This document shows positions 1 to 8,328 of a stretch of DNA of 64,000 nucleotides, in pieces (positions within the stretch are counted from its first letter, which is position 1; the number at the start of each line of letters is the position of its first letter). The stretch is from Mediterraneibacter glycyrrhizinilyticus. GTDB taxonomy: Bacteria; Bacillota; Clostridia; Lachnospirales; Lachnospiraceae. The stretch covers positions 1-64,000 of the forward strand of contig NZ_JACJLR010000007.1 in assembly GCF_016902345.1 (NCBI RefSeq). Reading direction: 5' to 3'. The position numbers were made by a program, and so were the translations under genes. The notes under the pieces are model-generated. The model was not told where the DNA came from, searched no databases, and was given only the letters and a program-made list of their open reading frames with translations.

Positions 1-136
1 AGTAATTGCCGCATAGACCTACCAGTTAAGTTTTAAATCAACCTTTTTAAGTTTGAGAGGGGTAGTCTGCGCTTTTTTGGCTACCCGGAAGGTTGTGTTT
101 CATAGTAATAAGCTTGACATATCTGCCAGTTTGTGC

Positions 137-174
137 GGCGTGCTTTGTTGCCCTCCCGGGCCTCAAAGCACGCC
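137..174 (+). promoter_or_regulatory. Stem-loop in the transposase leader
   Basis: An 11-bp perfect inverted repeat (137-147 GGCGTGCTTTG with 164-174 CAAAGCACGCC) encloses a 16-nt GC-rich loop, 55 bp before the transposase start. A second, weaker pairing (GGGTAG at 60-65 with CTACCC at 81-86) lies upstream. Hairpins just before a transposase gene often limit read-in transcription or translation. That role is inferred here; only the pairing is seen. Confidence 0.5.
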
Positions 175-228
175 CTTTGATTGACAACATATTTCCCTTT
201 CACATTTCAATCAAAGGAGGTTCCGCAC

Positions 229-1716
229 ATGTTAAAGCACTGGCAGTCTCATCAGGAATATTTACGCTTCCTGCATGAGGCGAAAGTTCATTTCGACTCT
301 TCCCAACGTAAAAGGCTTGCTTCTGAATTCGCTTCCGCCAGGGATAAACTTCGGCTTCTTGATCTTGATCCCGTCAAGGCTCATCTTGCCCCTTTTTATT
401 CCACTACAGGTCGTCCGGCTTTAAACCAGCCCCAGATCATCCGTTCCCTGACCCTTATGCTGCACCTCGGTGTCACCAGCCTTACCCGATGGCTAAATCG
501 TCTTGCTTCCGATGATCTTCTTGCGTTCCTCATCGGATGCTCCCCTTCTTCTCTGCCCCCGCTTGGCTCTTATTTCGATTTTATCAATCGCCTGTGGCTC
601 CAGAATCCCGCTTTTGAACGGCTGGGCAGAAAAGACCTTTTCCCTGCACACAAAAATTTGAAACCTTCAAAAAAACCTTCAAAAGGTGAAAAACTTCCTA
701 ACCGCCATTCCGGTATTACTGAAATCATCGCAGATCAGGCTGTTTCCCGAAAAGAATTCCCGTTTCATTATGAAAAACTCCTTCAGGAACTTTTCCGCCT
801 TACCGCTTTGCTCCCTTCGGTACACTCCGGACTCATTCCCTCCGGCGGGCTCATCCTCTCTGGTGACGGTACCTGCGTCCATACCCACTCTTTCCCTTAT
901 GGCCATAAGGTTTGTTCCTGTGCCGAAAACGGGATCAGGGTCTGTTCCTGCCCCAGACATTATTCCGATCCGGACGCCTCCTGGGGCTGGGACAGTGATC
1001 TCAATTGCTTTTACTTCGGACATACTCTTTATCTGCTTTCCTTCCATAACGACCGATATTCTGTCGACCTCCCACTCCATTTCCATTTCTTTGATGCACG
1101 CAGACATGACAGCGTCAGCGGGATTGTTTCACTAAAAGAATTCAGGGATCTCAATCCAGATATTCCTATCCGCGATCTCTGTCTTGATTCTGCACATGAC
1201 AATTATCCTACCTATCAGCTCTGCAAAGCTTGGAAAATCCGCCCATTCATCGATCTCAATTCCAAAAGTGGAAGACCCAAATCCATCCCGGATTCCATCC
1301 GGGTCGATTCCGATGGGACTCCGATATGCCAAGCGGGGTACCGCATGGTTTACTGGGGATTCTGTTCAAAGCGTTCACGTTGTAAATGGAGATGTCCTGT
1401 TGCTTGCAAAAAGGAAAAACTCTGTTCCTGTAGGGATTCCTGCTCCTCTTCCCATTACGGCCGCTGTATTTATACAAAGCCTGACTGGGACATCCGCCTT
1501 TACACCCCTGTCCCACGGGGAACATCGGAATATAAAAACACCTATAAAAACAGGACATCCTGCGAACGGGTCAATGACCGGGTCCTGAATGATTACCAGC
1601 TGCACAATATGAAGATCCACACGAAAAAGCGGTATTCTTTCTTTCTATGGCTGATCGGCACAAACATTCATTTAGATGCCCGGCTGAAGAAACTACGCCT
1701 GCAAACCGCAGCATAA
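229..1716 (+). CDS. DDE-type insertion-sequence transposase
   Basis: This is a 495-residue transposase that would cut and join the ends of its own insertion sequence. I start it at the ATG at 229, which has the ribosome site AAAGGAGG 9 bases upstream; an upstream TTG lacks one. Likely catalytic acids are D213 (in SGDGTCVH), D320 (in CLDSAHDN) and E446 (in SCERVNDR), the order expected of a DDE fold. It has CxC pairs near residues 229-241 and a Cys-rich stretch at about 379-413, suggesting a zinc-binding insertion. The N-terminal third, with GRPALNQPQIIRSL, looks like the helical DNA-binding part of IS1182/IS4-like enzymes, but I cannot fix the IS family. The frame is intact, so the element may be active. 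Terminal inverted repeats were not recognised, and the left end may lie outside the window. Confidence 0.85.
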   Translation: MLKHWQSHQEYLRFLHEAKVHFDSSQRKRLASEFASARDKLRLLDLDPVKAHLAPFYSTTGRPALNQPQIIRSLTLMLHLGVTSLTRWLNRLASDDLLAFLIGCSPSSLPPLGSYFDFINRLWLQNPAFERLGRKDLFPAHKNLKPSKKPSKGEKLPNRHSGITEIIADQAVSRKEFPFHYEKLLQELFRLTALLPSVHSGLIPSGGLILSGDGTCVHTHSFPYGHKVCSCAENGIRVCSCPRHYSDPDASWGWDSDLNCFYFGHTLYLLSFHNDRYSVDLPLHFHFFDARRHDSVSGIVSLKEFRDLNPDIPIRDLCLDSAHDNYPTYQLCKAWKIRPFIDLNSKSGRPKSIPDSIRVDSDGTPICQAGYRMVYWGFCSKRSRCKWRCPVACKKEKLCSCRDSCSSSHYGRCIYTKPDWDIRLYTPVPRGTSEYKNTYKNRTSCERVNDRVLNDYQLHNMKIHTKKRYSFFLWLIGTNIHLDARLKKLRLQTAA

Positions 1717-2155
1717 TTCAGGAATAATCCAGCTGTACTGCTGCAAGCCTGCTATCTGGGAGGCTTTAAAATCATGCCTTCCGCTCTTTTATCGATACAG
1801 TTTCCGGCATGGTTGAATCTTTTCACTCTGCTTTTCCCTTCTCCATCGTAATCTTCAGTCGTATTCACTTTTTATTCAAGAGTTTCCGAGACCACTCTAA
1901 GAATTTTTGACCATACTTATATGATATCAGATATTTCTTCTTATACAATATATCAATTTTATATTTTCCTTCTCCCGCGTACAGGGTGAACTGTAACCAG
2001 CCGGACATCAAGCTTCTGCTTTCCCCTGCCCTGTCTCACCATTCTCTTTTTCCCACATATATTAATATCACAAATGTACCGCGCCGGAGATCATTTCAAA
2101 GTTTCAAAGCTTTCCGGGAAGCATTCCGGCGCAGGATTCTGAAAGGATGTTTTCT
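1717..2155. other. Gene-free stretch after the transposase
   Basis: About 440 bases separate the transposase stop from the lysozyme start. No plausible gene is present on either strand. The right end of the insertion sequence must lie somewhere here, but no inverted repeat matching bases 1-60 was found. The last part holds the lysozyme ribosome site (AAAGGA at 2142-2147). Confidence 0.5.
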
Positions 2156-3151
2156 ATGAGTATAAAAGGACTTGATGTCAGCAAATTTCAGGGAGAGGTG
2201 GACTGGGAACGAGTGAAAGCCGCCGGGTACCAGTTCGCCATGCTCCGCGCCGGATACGGCTTCAATACAGTTGATCCCCAGTTCCGCAGAAACGCCTCCG
2301 AATGCAACCGCATCGGTCTTCCCATCGGCGCATACTGGTTCTGCTATGCCGTGAGTCCCTCTTCCGCCGTACAGGAGGCTGACGGATGTCTGGATACGAT
2401 CTCAGACTATAAAATGGAATATCCCGTCTGCTATGACATCGAGCAGGCAAGTGTTGACTATGCCTCCGGCGAGGGCATCACGATCACGCCCGCACTTGCA
2501 AAACAGCTCGTCAAAAGCTTCTGTGACCGGGTCGAGGCAAAAGGCTACTTCGCCATGTTCTACAGCAACAAAAATTTCCTGGATCAGTATCTGGGAGACG
2601 ACATCGCCAAACGCTATGCACTCTGGTATGCCCGCTACGCAGATACCTTCGACGGGACCGACTGCGCGATGTGGCAGTACACCAGCCAGGGAAGTGTTCC
2701 GGGAATCAGCGGAAATGTGGATTTGGACATAAGTTATATAGACTTTCCTTCTGTGATCCGCGGCGTCGGGCTCAACCACCTATCCAGAGGCACTCCCTCT
2801 CCATCGCCATCCCCCACACCGTCCCCCGCGCCTTCCACGGATTACATCACCTACGTCATCCAGTCCGGCGATACTTTGAGCGGCATCGCAGCCCGCTACG
2901 GGACCACCGTCTCCGAGCTCACCCGGCTCAACGGGATCTCTAACCCGGACCGGATCTATGCCGGAAATACGCTCAGGGTTCCGGAAAACGGCGCCTCATA
3001 CCAGACATATACGATCAAATCCGGCGACACGTTAAGCGGCATCGCAGCACGGTATGGCACAACGGTCAGCGCGATCGCGAAGCTGAACGGGATCTCTGAC
3101 CCGGACCGGATCTACGCCGGGAACAAGATCCGGATCCCGTCTTTCCATTGA
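2156..3151 (+). CDS. GH25 lysozyme with two LysM domains
   Basis: This 331-residue protein is a predicted 1,4-beta-N-acetylmuramidase that cleaves peptidoglycan. Residues 1-195 form a GH25 barrel with the usual acidic residues D7 (GLDVSKFQG) and D94/E96 (CYDIE). A Pro/Ser linker at about 208-222 leads to two LysM modules of about 45 residues (each with [16 protein letters not shown]) that bind the glycan. The ATG at 2156 is chosen because AAAGGA sits 8 bases upstream; the ATG at 2147 overlaps that site. There is no signal peptide, as in phage endolysins and many Clostridia GH25 enzymes, so export route and role are unclear. It stands alone on the plus strand between the transposase and RNA copy 1. 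No holin or other phage gene is near. Confidence 0.9.
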   Translation: MSIKGLDVSKFQGEVDWERVKAAGYQFAMLRAGYGFNTVDPQFRRNASECNRIGLPIGAYWFCYAVSPSSAVQEADGCLDTISDYKMEYPVCYDIEQASVDYASGEGITITPALAKQLVKSFCDRVEAKGYFAMFYSNKNFLDQYLGDDIAKRYALWYARYADTFDGTDCAMWQYTSQGSVPGISGNVDLDISYIDFPSVIRGVGLNHLSRGTPSPSPSPTPSPAPSTDYITYVIQSGDTLSGIAARYGTTVSELTRLNGISNPDRIYAGNTLRVPENGASYQTYTIKSGDTLSGIAARYGTTVSAIAKLNGISDPDRIYAGNKIRIPSFH

Positions 3152-3233
3152 AAATGAAAGCCCACTTTATATTTGATTAAATATTTTTCTTTTTCTTTTA
3201 GACTTTAAACATACTTTGGACACATTTTCTGTC

Positions 3234-3388
3234 TATACTATGACACAGATAGTTGATAAAACAACTATCTCCCCCCTCATAAAGTAGAGACATCTTGGGG
3301 AAACCCAAGATGTCGCACTTTACTCTCATTCCTTTAGATAACTATAACAACGACGAAACCCGCTGACCGCATGGTCAGCGGGTTTTCG
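3234..3388 (+). ncRNA. Structured RNA, family copy 1
   Basis: This is the first of three related intergenic elements. A TATACT -10 box at 3234-3239 predicts a transcript from about 3246. Hairpin 1 pairs AGATAGTTG (3247-3255) with CAACTATCT (3262-3270). A C-rich linker (TCTCCCCCCTCAT) follows. Hairpin 2 pairs AAAGT (3281-3285) with ACTTT (3317-3321) and ACATCTTGGG (3290-3299) with CCCAAGATGT (3304-3313) around a GAAA loop. A conserved tail precedes a terminator (stem 3357-3368 with 3373-3384, loop GCAT, then TTTT). No start codon with a ribosome site was seen. It converges on the minus-strand kinase gene that ends at 3396. RNA identity is inferred from conservation, covariation and terminator; the family is not one I can name. 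Confidence 0.75.
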
Positions 3389-3395
3389 CATGTTT

Positions 3396-4208
3396 TCATC
3401 CCTGAAACAGATACTGATATGTCCTCCTCTGCTGAAGAAGGATATCCCGTACTCTTACTTTAATCTGCTCCGGATAATAAGGTTCCTCTTCCAGCAGGTG
3501 CGTGATCACATGGCTGTCAAAGGAAAACCGCAGAGTCTGTCCATAAAGACTCTCCACCGCTTCCAACTGTTCCTGAAAATCACTGCACAGAGTCTTCGCC
3601 TGTACCCGCGGGATCAAATCTATAATATCCATATTTAACGGATAATCCACTGTAAGATCAGATAAAAGCGCAGAACCATTATCAAAGACCGGACAATAAT
3701 GATATTGTCCGTTGTTGTCACGCAGTACCGCAATATTATGCATATGACGGTCTTCATTCAGAAATACTGCATCGATCGTCAGTAATACACTCAGATATCC
3801 TCCGAATTCCTTTAATCCCGTCATCCGCTCTACCTGCTCCACAAGGAAATATGCCCTGTCTCCCACGCCTTGTATTTTATAAATACTCTTATACAGGCTC
3901 CGCCCGTAAAAGCTCTCAAATAAGCGCTCCAAAGTGATGAGCTGCCAGCCCTGTGATAAAAAATCATCGCTTCTACACCCACGGTATACCGCGTTATTAT
4001 ATGAAATCTCCTCGGTTTCATATAAAATGAAGTTCTCCGTATCCATATTGGAGTACCGTAGAAGTTCTGAGACCATATATTCTGCCAGACCTTCATATCC
4101 CGTATAATCCGCCTTATACCAGACTCCGTCCTGCTCCCATTTAAGCTGATTTCCTTTGGATGACTGTATCGGAGATGTCCGGATATTATCACCTGCTAAT
4201 ATGACCAT
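3396..4208 (-). CDS. HipA-like serine/threonine kinase, short form
   Basis: This 270-residue protein looks like the catalytic part of a HipA-family kinase without the usual N-terminal subdomain (classical HipA is about 440 residues). Seen: a possible ATP-contacting K32 (VWYKADY), the catalytic-loop motif NEDRHMHN at about 151-158, and a metal-binding D176 in VFDNGSALL. A Ser-rich S-P-I-Q-S at 12-16 lies where HipT-type kinases carry autophosphorylated serines; this comparison is from memory. I start at the ATG at 4208, behind GAGAGGTGAT; an upstream TTG is less likely. It begins 4 bases after the stop of the XRE gene, so the two are one operon. Known relatives phosphorylate aminoacyl-tRNA synthetases, but the target here is unknown. 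The pair is bracketed by RNA copies 1 and 2. Confidence 0.75.
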   Translation of the reverse strand: MVILAGDNIRTSPIQSSKGNQLKWEQDGVWYKADYTGYEGLAEYMVSELLRYSNMDTENFILYETEEISYNNAVYRGCRSDDFLSQGWQLITLERLFESFYGRSLYKSIYKIQGVGDRAYFLVEQVERMTGLKEFGGYLSVLLTIDAVFLNEDRHMHNIAVLRDNNGQYHYCPVFDNGSALLSDLTVDYPLNMDIIDLIPRVQAKTLCSDFQEQLEAVESLYGQTLRFSFDSHVITHLLEEEPYYPEQIKVRVRDILLQQRRTYQYLFQG

Positions 4209-4212
4209 ACTA

Positions 4213-4752
4213 TCACCTCTCAATCCGGATCCAGAAGTTATCTTCCGCCATACGTCCTTCTGTTTTCTCTATGATCATAAACGGATCATAAAAAGGCAGA
4301 TTCAGCTCCCGGAGCATGATCTTCATTTTATCCCTTGTAGGTGGAAAGCATCTGGATTCCAGAAACGCTTCATAGTCTTTATACGTTGGATGTTCATTCC
4401 TTCCAAACGCACAGAAGACCGGATCTGTAACAAAATTCTTTATCCTCACCAGCTCTTCCCTGTCTTCCACATCAATGACCGTACAAAGCTGATCCGCATG
4501 CATGTATCTGAGCCGGAGTGAAAACTTTTTCTCCGGAATTTCAAGTTCATCCGGAAGCCACACTCTCTCCCGGAGAATACATAAGAGTGCTGCCGCCGCG
4601 CCTTTTACCTCTGTTCCGCTGCTTTCCCAGTGTTCGACAGTTTTGACCGACACATTTGCAAGGGCTGCCAGCTCTTTCTGCTTTAATTTTAATTTTCTGC
4701 GAATATATTTTACTTCATCGGCTGATAATTTTTTCTGAAGTGCGAATTCCAT
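4213..4752 (-). CDS. XRE regulator with a HipS-like C-terminal half
   Basis: This 179-residue protein is probably the antitoxin and operon repressor for the downstream kinase. Residues about 10-60 form an XRE/MqsA-like helix-turn-helix (KQKELAALANVSVKTVEHWE). The C-terminal 110 residues hold no DNA-binding motif and end in EDNFWIRI, with a lone Trp. In tripartite hipBST systems a small HipS protein, related to the N-terminal subdomain missing from short kinases, inhibits the kinase through a Trp. The arrangement here could be a HipB-HipS fusion; this is inference. The ATG at 4752 has AGGAGG 6 bases upstream. Upstream DNA (4753-4900) is very AT-rich and holds no other gene. Confidence 0.7.
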   Translation of the reverse strand: MEFALQKKLSADEVKYIRRKLKLKQKELAALANVSVKTVEHWESSGTEVKGAAAALLCILRERVWLPDELEIPEKKFSLRLRYMHADQLCTVIDVEDREELVRIKNFVTDPVFCAFGRNEHPTYKDYEAFLESRCFPPTRDKMKIMLRELNLPFYDPFMIIEKTEGRMAEDNFWIRIER

Positions 4753-4953
4753 ATCCTACCTCCTGCTGTCGAACTGCCGGCACGTTCGCATCCCTAAATA
4801 TTTTTAAACAGTATATCACATATTACTACTAAATATAAGGGTTTTTATTCCAAAAAATTACTAATTTTTAGTGTTTTATCTAAGTTTTATCTTCTGTTTA
4901 GAATATTCCCCAATCTTTTATAGTTCACTCATACTTTTGTCACATTTGTCTTC

Positions 4954-5107
4954 TATACTATGAATCAGATAGTTGATAGACAACTATCTTCCCCCTCATA
5001 AAGCAAGACATCCGGACAGATTCATGGATGTCGCACTTTACTCTCATTCCTTTTAGATAACCATAAAAACGTGAGAACCCGTCAGCCGCAAGGTTGACGG
5101 GTTTTCT
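4954..5107 (+). ncRNA. Structured RNA, family copy 2
   Basis: Second copy of the repeated RNA: TATACT at 4954-4959, hairpin 1 AGATAGTTG/CAACTATCT with a 5-nt loop, the C-rich linker, and hairpin 2 with GACATCC (5007-5013) pairing GGATGTC (5026-5032) inside AAAG/CTTT. The conserved GCACTTTACTCTCATTCC tail and a terminator (stem 5076-5087 with 5092-5103, GCAA loop, TTTT) follow. Hairpin 2 has a longer loop than copies 1 and 3, and its stem sequence is different but still paired. It lies between two minus-strand genes and would be transcribed on its own. Confidence 0.75.
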
Positions 5108-5119
5108 CTGTCTTAAGGC

Positions 5120-5236
5120 TCACTCGCCTCCATACTCTTCCGTACAATGCTCACTGTCAAAATAAATATCAAATGCCGATTCATCTCCATATTCTGACTC
5201 GAGAGCATGCTTCAGTTCCTCATAACTGTCCATCAT
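5120..5236 (-). CDS. Possible 38-residue acidic protein
   Basis: A short reading frame starts with two ATG codons 10 bases after the stop of the upstream membrane-protein gene. It encodes 38 mostly acidic and aromatic residues (MMDSYEELKHALESEYGD at the N-terminus) and ends in EEYGGE. A weak GAGCGGG precedes it. Position suggests translational coupling with the upstream gene. I do not recognise a family, and chance cannot be excluded. Confidence 0.35.
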   Translation of the reverse strand: MMDSYEELKHALESEYGDESAFDIYFDSEHCTEEYGGE

Positions 5237-5246
5237 GTGTTCCCGC

Positions 5247-5705
5247 TCACTGTCCGTAAATTTCCCGCACTACATTTCGGTACACTTCTTCTCCTGCCAT
5301 TCCGAACGAGATGTCCATAAGCTGCTGGACAAACGCCTGCTTCGTGGAATATCGATTCGGACTCAGCAGCCAGTATTTATCGCGGTTTACTCTCAGAGTA
5401 TAATCCGTGATCTCCCAGATTTCCTGTTCTCCATTCCTGTTGGTAAATTCGATATCCCAGTCCTTATATTTCATCGGTACATCTCTGGAAAATTCGGGAT
5501 GACTTCTGAAAGAGATGTACTCTTCATGGATCAGGCTCTCTTTTGTCTCATTGGAAATGCTCTCCCAGTTTCCCTCCCCGAAAAACCGGTCCAGTTCCGA
5601 ACGAAATCGGATTGGCCAGTTCCTGAAGGCGTAGCCTCCTGCTATGATACCTGCCGCCACGGCTAACAAAACCGCGATGATCAGGATCCGTTTTACTTTT
5701 TTCAT
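5247..5705 (-). CDS. Small membrane-anchored protein, unknown function
   Basis: This 152-residue protein starts at the ATG at 5705 (GGAG 6 bases upstream), not at the ATG four codons earlier. After MKKVKR comes one hydrophobic helix (about residues 7-27), so it is probably held in the membrane with about 125 residues outside the cell. The outer part is charged and rich in Trp, Tyr and Arg (NWPIRFRSELDRFF, YKDWDIEFTNR). No family is recognised. It is the only sizeable gene between RNA copies 2 and 3, followed by a possible 38-residue frame, so the two form a second cassette between direct repeats. Confidence 0.65.
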   Translation of the reverse strand: MKKVKRILIIAVLLAVAAGIIAGGYAFRNWPIRFRSELDRFFGEGNWESISNETKESLIHEEYISFRSHPEFSRDVPMKYKDWDIEFTNRNGEQEIWEITDYTLRVNRDKYWLLSPNRYSTKQAFVQQLMDISFGMAGEEVYRNVVREIYGQ

Positions 5706-5935
5706 CACACACTCCATTCCGCGCTGCTGATGCGCCGTTACTTCTCGAGAAATGAAGAATTCCCTCCTTTCCCTTCTCCGTGTCCTTCTCAGCTTTTTGT
5801 CTTTCTATGATTGTATCGGAGGACAGAGGATTATTCAATCACACAAATTTATTTCTTTCCCAATTTCTTAATTCCCTTTTTAGAAATTTTCTTCTTCTTT
5901 TATAATTTCCTCATATTCTTGTCATATTTCCCGGT

Positions 5936-6081
5936 TATACTATGTATCAGATAGTTGATTAACAACTATCTCCCCCCTCATAAAGTAATGGCACCTTGCC
6001 AGGTGTCGCACTTTACTCTCATTCCTTTTAGATAACTATAAAAACAGCAAAAACCCGCTGGTAAGCCCAGCGGGTTTTTGT
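5936..6081 (+). ncRNA. Structured RNA, family copy 3
   Basis: Third copy: TATACT at 5936-5941, hairpin 1 AGATAGTTG/CAACTATCT, C-rich linker, then hairpin 2 with GGCACCT (5990-5996) pairing AGGTGTC (6001-6007) over a 4-nt loop, inside AAAGT/ACTTT. The conserved tail leads to the terminator (CCCGCTGG 6054-6061 with CCAGCGGG 6067-6074, then TTTTT). The hairpin 2 stem differs from copies 1 and 2 by compensating changes. The 5706-5935 stretch upstream is AT-rich and shares short blocks (CTTTTA, TCATA, TTGTCA) with the other two copies, so the promoter region is duplicated too. Confidence 0.75.
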
Positions 6082-6141
6082 TGTACATATATCGTCTTTT
6101 GTCCGGTGTCTCTTATCTTCATCCTTACGGCACGCCCGGGA

Positions 6142-7578
6142 CTAACACATCTTCATCAGTCTTACAAAAAATTCCACCGTCCGCACCAGCGTTTCAACCG
6201 GGACCCTCTCATTATTTCCGTGGATCATTCCCCGCTCTTCCTTTGACAGCTTCATCGCAGAGAATTTATACACTCGGTCTGTGATCCTGCAGTAGTGCCA
6301 GGAGTCGCTGCACGCCATCATCAGATAAGGCGAGACGATCGCGTCCGGCCACGTATCCTTCACCGCCTGGCAGAGCCTTCTATACTCTTTACAGTCCGTG
6401 TCCGATTCCGCAGATGGATTTCTCCCTTCAAAGACAGACACCTCGATGTTCGGATTATTGATCGTTTTTTCCAGATACTGCTTTGCCGAATCCACAGTAT
6501 CTTTTCCGAGAAGCCTCAGGTTCATCCCCACGGATGCCTTCGGAGGGATCACATTAAACGCCTTTCCTCCCTCCATCTTTGTCATCGCACAGGTCGTCCG
6601 CATCATCGCGTTCAGCTCTCCGCCGGAAGCCCGGCATACCTTGTCAAAAAGAGGTTCCAGGCACCACAGGTTGGCAAACAGGATCCGATAGGCAAATCCG
6701 GAGTGACGACCCAGGATATCAAGCATCTCTCTGACCGGTTTTGTGAGCTGTCTGGGAAACGGATGGTTTTCCACATCTACCACAGCCTGCGCAAGTTCTC
6801 CCACTGTCGTGTGTACCGGAGGCATGGATGCATGTCCGCCGCTGCTCTTTGCCGTAAACTCAATGTTCGTCAAACCTTTTTCTGCAATTCCTATCAACGC
6901 GCATTCTCTGGCGACTCCCGGGAAAACATTTTCCACGACAGCGCCTCCCTCGTCCACAACAAGCGCCGGATGGATCCCTCTCTCCTGCAGAAGATCGACA
7001 ATAGCAGGGCAGGACGGTCCGTTGATCTCCTCCTGCCCGGAAAACGCGAAATAAATATCGTGTTCCGGGACAAAACCTTCCGCGATCAGTTTCTCCGCAG
7101 CTTCCATGATCCCGCAGAACGTCCCCTTCGTGTCAAGGGTTCCGCGCCCCCAGATCACGCCGTCCTCAACGATCCCCTCAAATGCAGGTTTTTCCCACTG
7201 GGATTCTTCTGCCGGAACAACATCGTAATGCGCCATCAGTACAACCGGTTCCTCGGAAGTCTTCCCCTTCCATTGATACAGCATCCCGTTCACTCCCGCG
7301 GACTCTCTGGAACACTTTCCATGTACAAGCGGATACAGTTTCGGGAGCAGCTCCCGGAATTTTCTGAACTCTTCTTCATCGATCAGACTGTCATCATTAT
7401 ACGATACGGTCTTACAGCGGATCATCTCCACCATATCTTTGACGATCCTCTCCTCATTCAAGCGGATCTTCTCCTCTGATGGTCTCAGTTCTTCCTTCGG
7501 AGTGAACATTGCCGCCCGTATCAGAAGAATCGCCATAAAAATCAGGATAACTGCTAATATGATAAAAGCTATGATCAA
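6142..7578 (-). CDS. M20-family peptidase, membrane-anchored
   Basis: A 478-residue zinc peptidase of the M20 family, nearest in layout to carboxypeptidase S/PM20D1. Metal and catalytic residues are visible: H117 (MAHYDVVP), D149 (GTLDTKG) and the E183/E184 pair (GQEEING). It would remove a residue from a peptide or N-acyl amino acid. I start it at a TTG (7578) behind GGAAGGAG; the first 20 residues are then a membrane helix. It is the last gene of a three-gene operon with the two membrane proteins upstream, which probably move its substrate or product. The exact substrate is not readable from sequence. Confidence 0.8.
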   Translation of the reverse strand: MIIAFIILAVILIFMAILLIRAAMFTPKEELRPSEEKIRLNEERIVKDMVEMIRCKTVSYNDDSLIDEEEFRKFRELLPKLYPLVHGKCSRESAGVNGMLYQWKGKTSEEPVVLMAHYDVVPAEESQWEKPAFEGIVEDGVIWGRGTLDTKGTFCGIMEAAEKLIAEGFVPEHDIYFAFSGQEEINGPSCPAIVDLLQERGIHPALVVDEGGAVVENVFPGVARECALIGIAEKGLTNIEFTAKSSGGHASMPPVHTTVGELAQAVVDVENHPFPRQLTKPVREMLDILGRHSGFAYRILFANLWCLEPLFDKVCRASGGELNAMMRTTCAMTKMEGGKAFNVIPPKASVGMNLRLLGKDTVDSAKQYLEKTINNPNIEVSVFEGRNPSAESDTDCKEYRRLCQAVKDTWPDAIVSPYLMMACSDSWHYCRITDRVYKFSAMKLSKEERGMIHGNNERVPVETLVRTVEFFVRLMKMC

Positions 7579-7659
7579 AATCGTGCAACTCCTTCCTTGA
7601 TCAGCGCCGGTACTTTTTAAGTGGTATGCGGCGCCGATCGGCATAAATTTTCTTTTAAT

Positions 7660-8325
7660 TTACAGCAGACCTTTTTTATACAAAAGTCTTGCCGCGCCGA
7701 TCGCGATGACCGCGCCCACCGGTACCAGCACGCCCACTGATCCGGACAGAGACGGTACGAGCAGAAAGAGCACCACCATGAACACCAGCGGCGCGATGGA
7801 GATCTTCCAGTTCTTGCTCACATAAACAACCGCCAGACCGCCAAAAAGGGAAGGCAGGATATTATCAAAAGCCGGTTTCAGCATCGGTGAATTCAATATC
7901 GGTGTCAGCGGGACCAGAAGCGCCACCCCGATCGCGATCACCGCTGTCGTCACAATGGATGAAGTTGCCACTGCGATCGTCGAGATAACCTCGCCTTCTT
8001 CTGTCCCCGGTTTTACATGCGCATTCTCCATCGCTGTCAGAGCCGCAGGAACTTTCAGATTGGTCAGATTTCCTGTCACAAACGCCAGATATGATCCCGC
8101 AGTCCCCAGCATAGGAACGAAGGTGATCACCTCTATAAATCCTACTGTCCAGAATATCGGCGCCACACCGAGAAGACCTTTTGCCACAGCCTCAAGTTCG
8201 GGCCATGCATCATAGTAAATGCATGCGGCCGCCGGAAAGGAAAATATCATTCCAAGCGCCAGAAGAATCCATACTCTTCCATATAAATGCGTCATATCTT
8301 CATAACTTCTTCCTGTATTTTTCAT
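7660..8325 (-). CDS. Integral membrane protein, partner of a DUF5058-like protein
   Basis: A 221-residue protein with about five or six hydrophobic helices and a short acidic loop in the middle (PGTEEGEVISTIA). The GGAGGG ribosome site overlaps the end of the preceding gene, 3 bases away, so the two are translationally coupled and probably form one complex. I know no characterised family member. Its position before an M20 peptidase suggests a two-subunit carrier for small peptides or amino acids; that is inference. Confidence 0.65.
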   Translation of the reverse strand: MKNTGRSYEDMTHLYGRVWILLALGMIFSFPAAACIYYDAWPELEAVAKGLLGVAPIFWTVGFIEVITFVPMLGTAGSYLAFVTGNLTNLKVPAALTAMENAHVKPGTEEGEVISTIAVATSSIVTTAVIAIGVALLVPLTPILNSPMLKPAFDNILPSLFGGLAVVYVSKNWKISIAPLVFMVVLFLLVPSLSGSVGVLVPVGAVIAIGAARLLYKKGLL

Positions 8326-8328
8326 CTC

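Noticed and set aside
2156-3151. Prophage endolysin island
   Set aside because: GH25 enzyme lacks a signal peptide as endolysins do, but no holin, capsid, integrase or att repeat is near.
3234-6081. The three repeats as insertion sequences or MITEs
   Set aside because: They have no terminal inverted repeats or target duplications, and each has a promoter-like box and terminator at fixed places, fitting RNA genes better.
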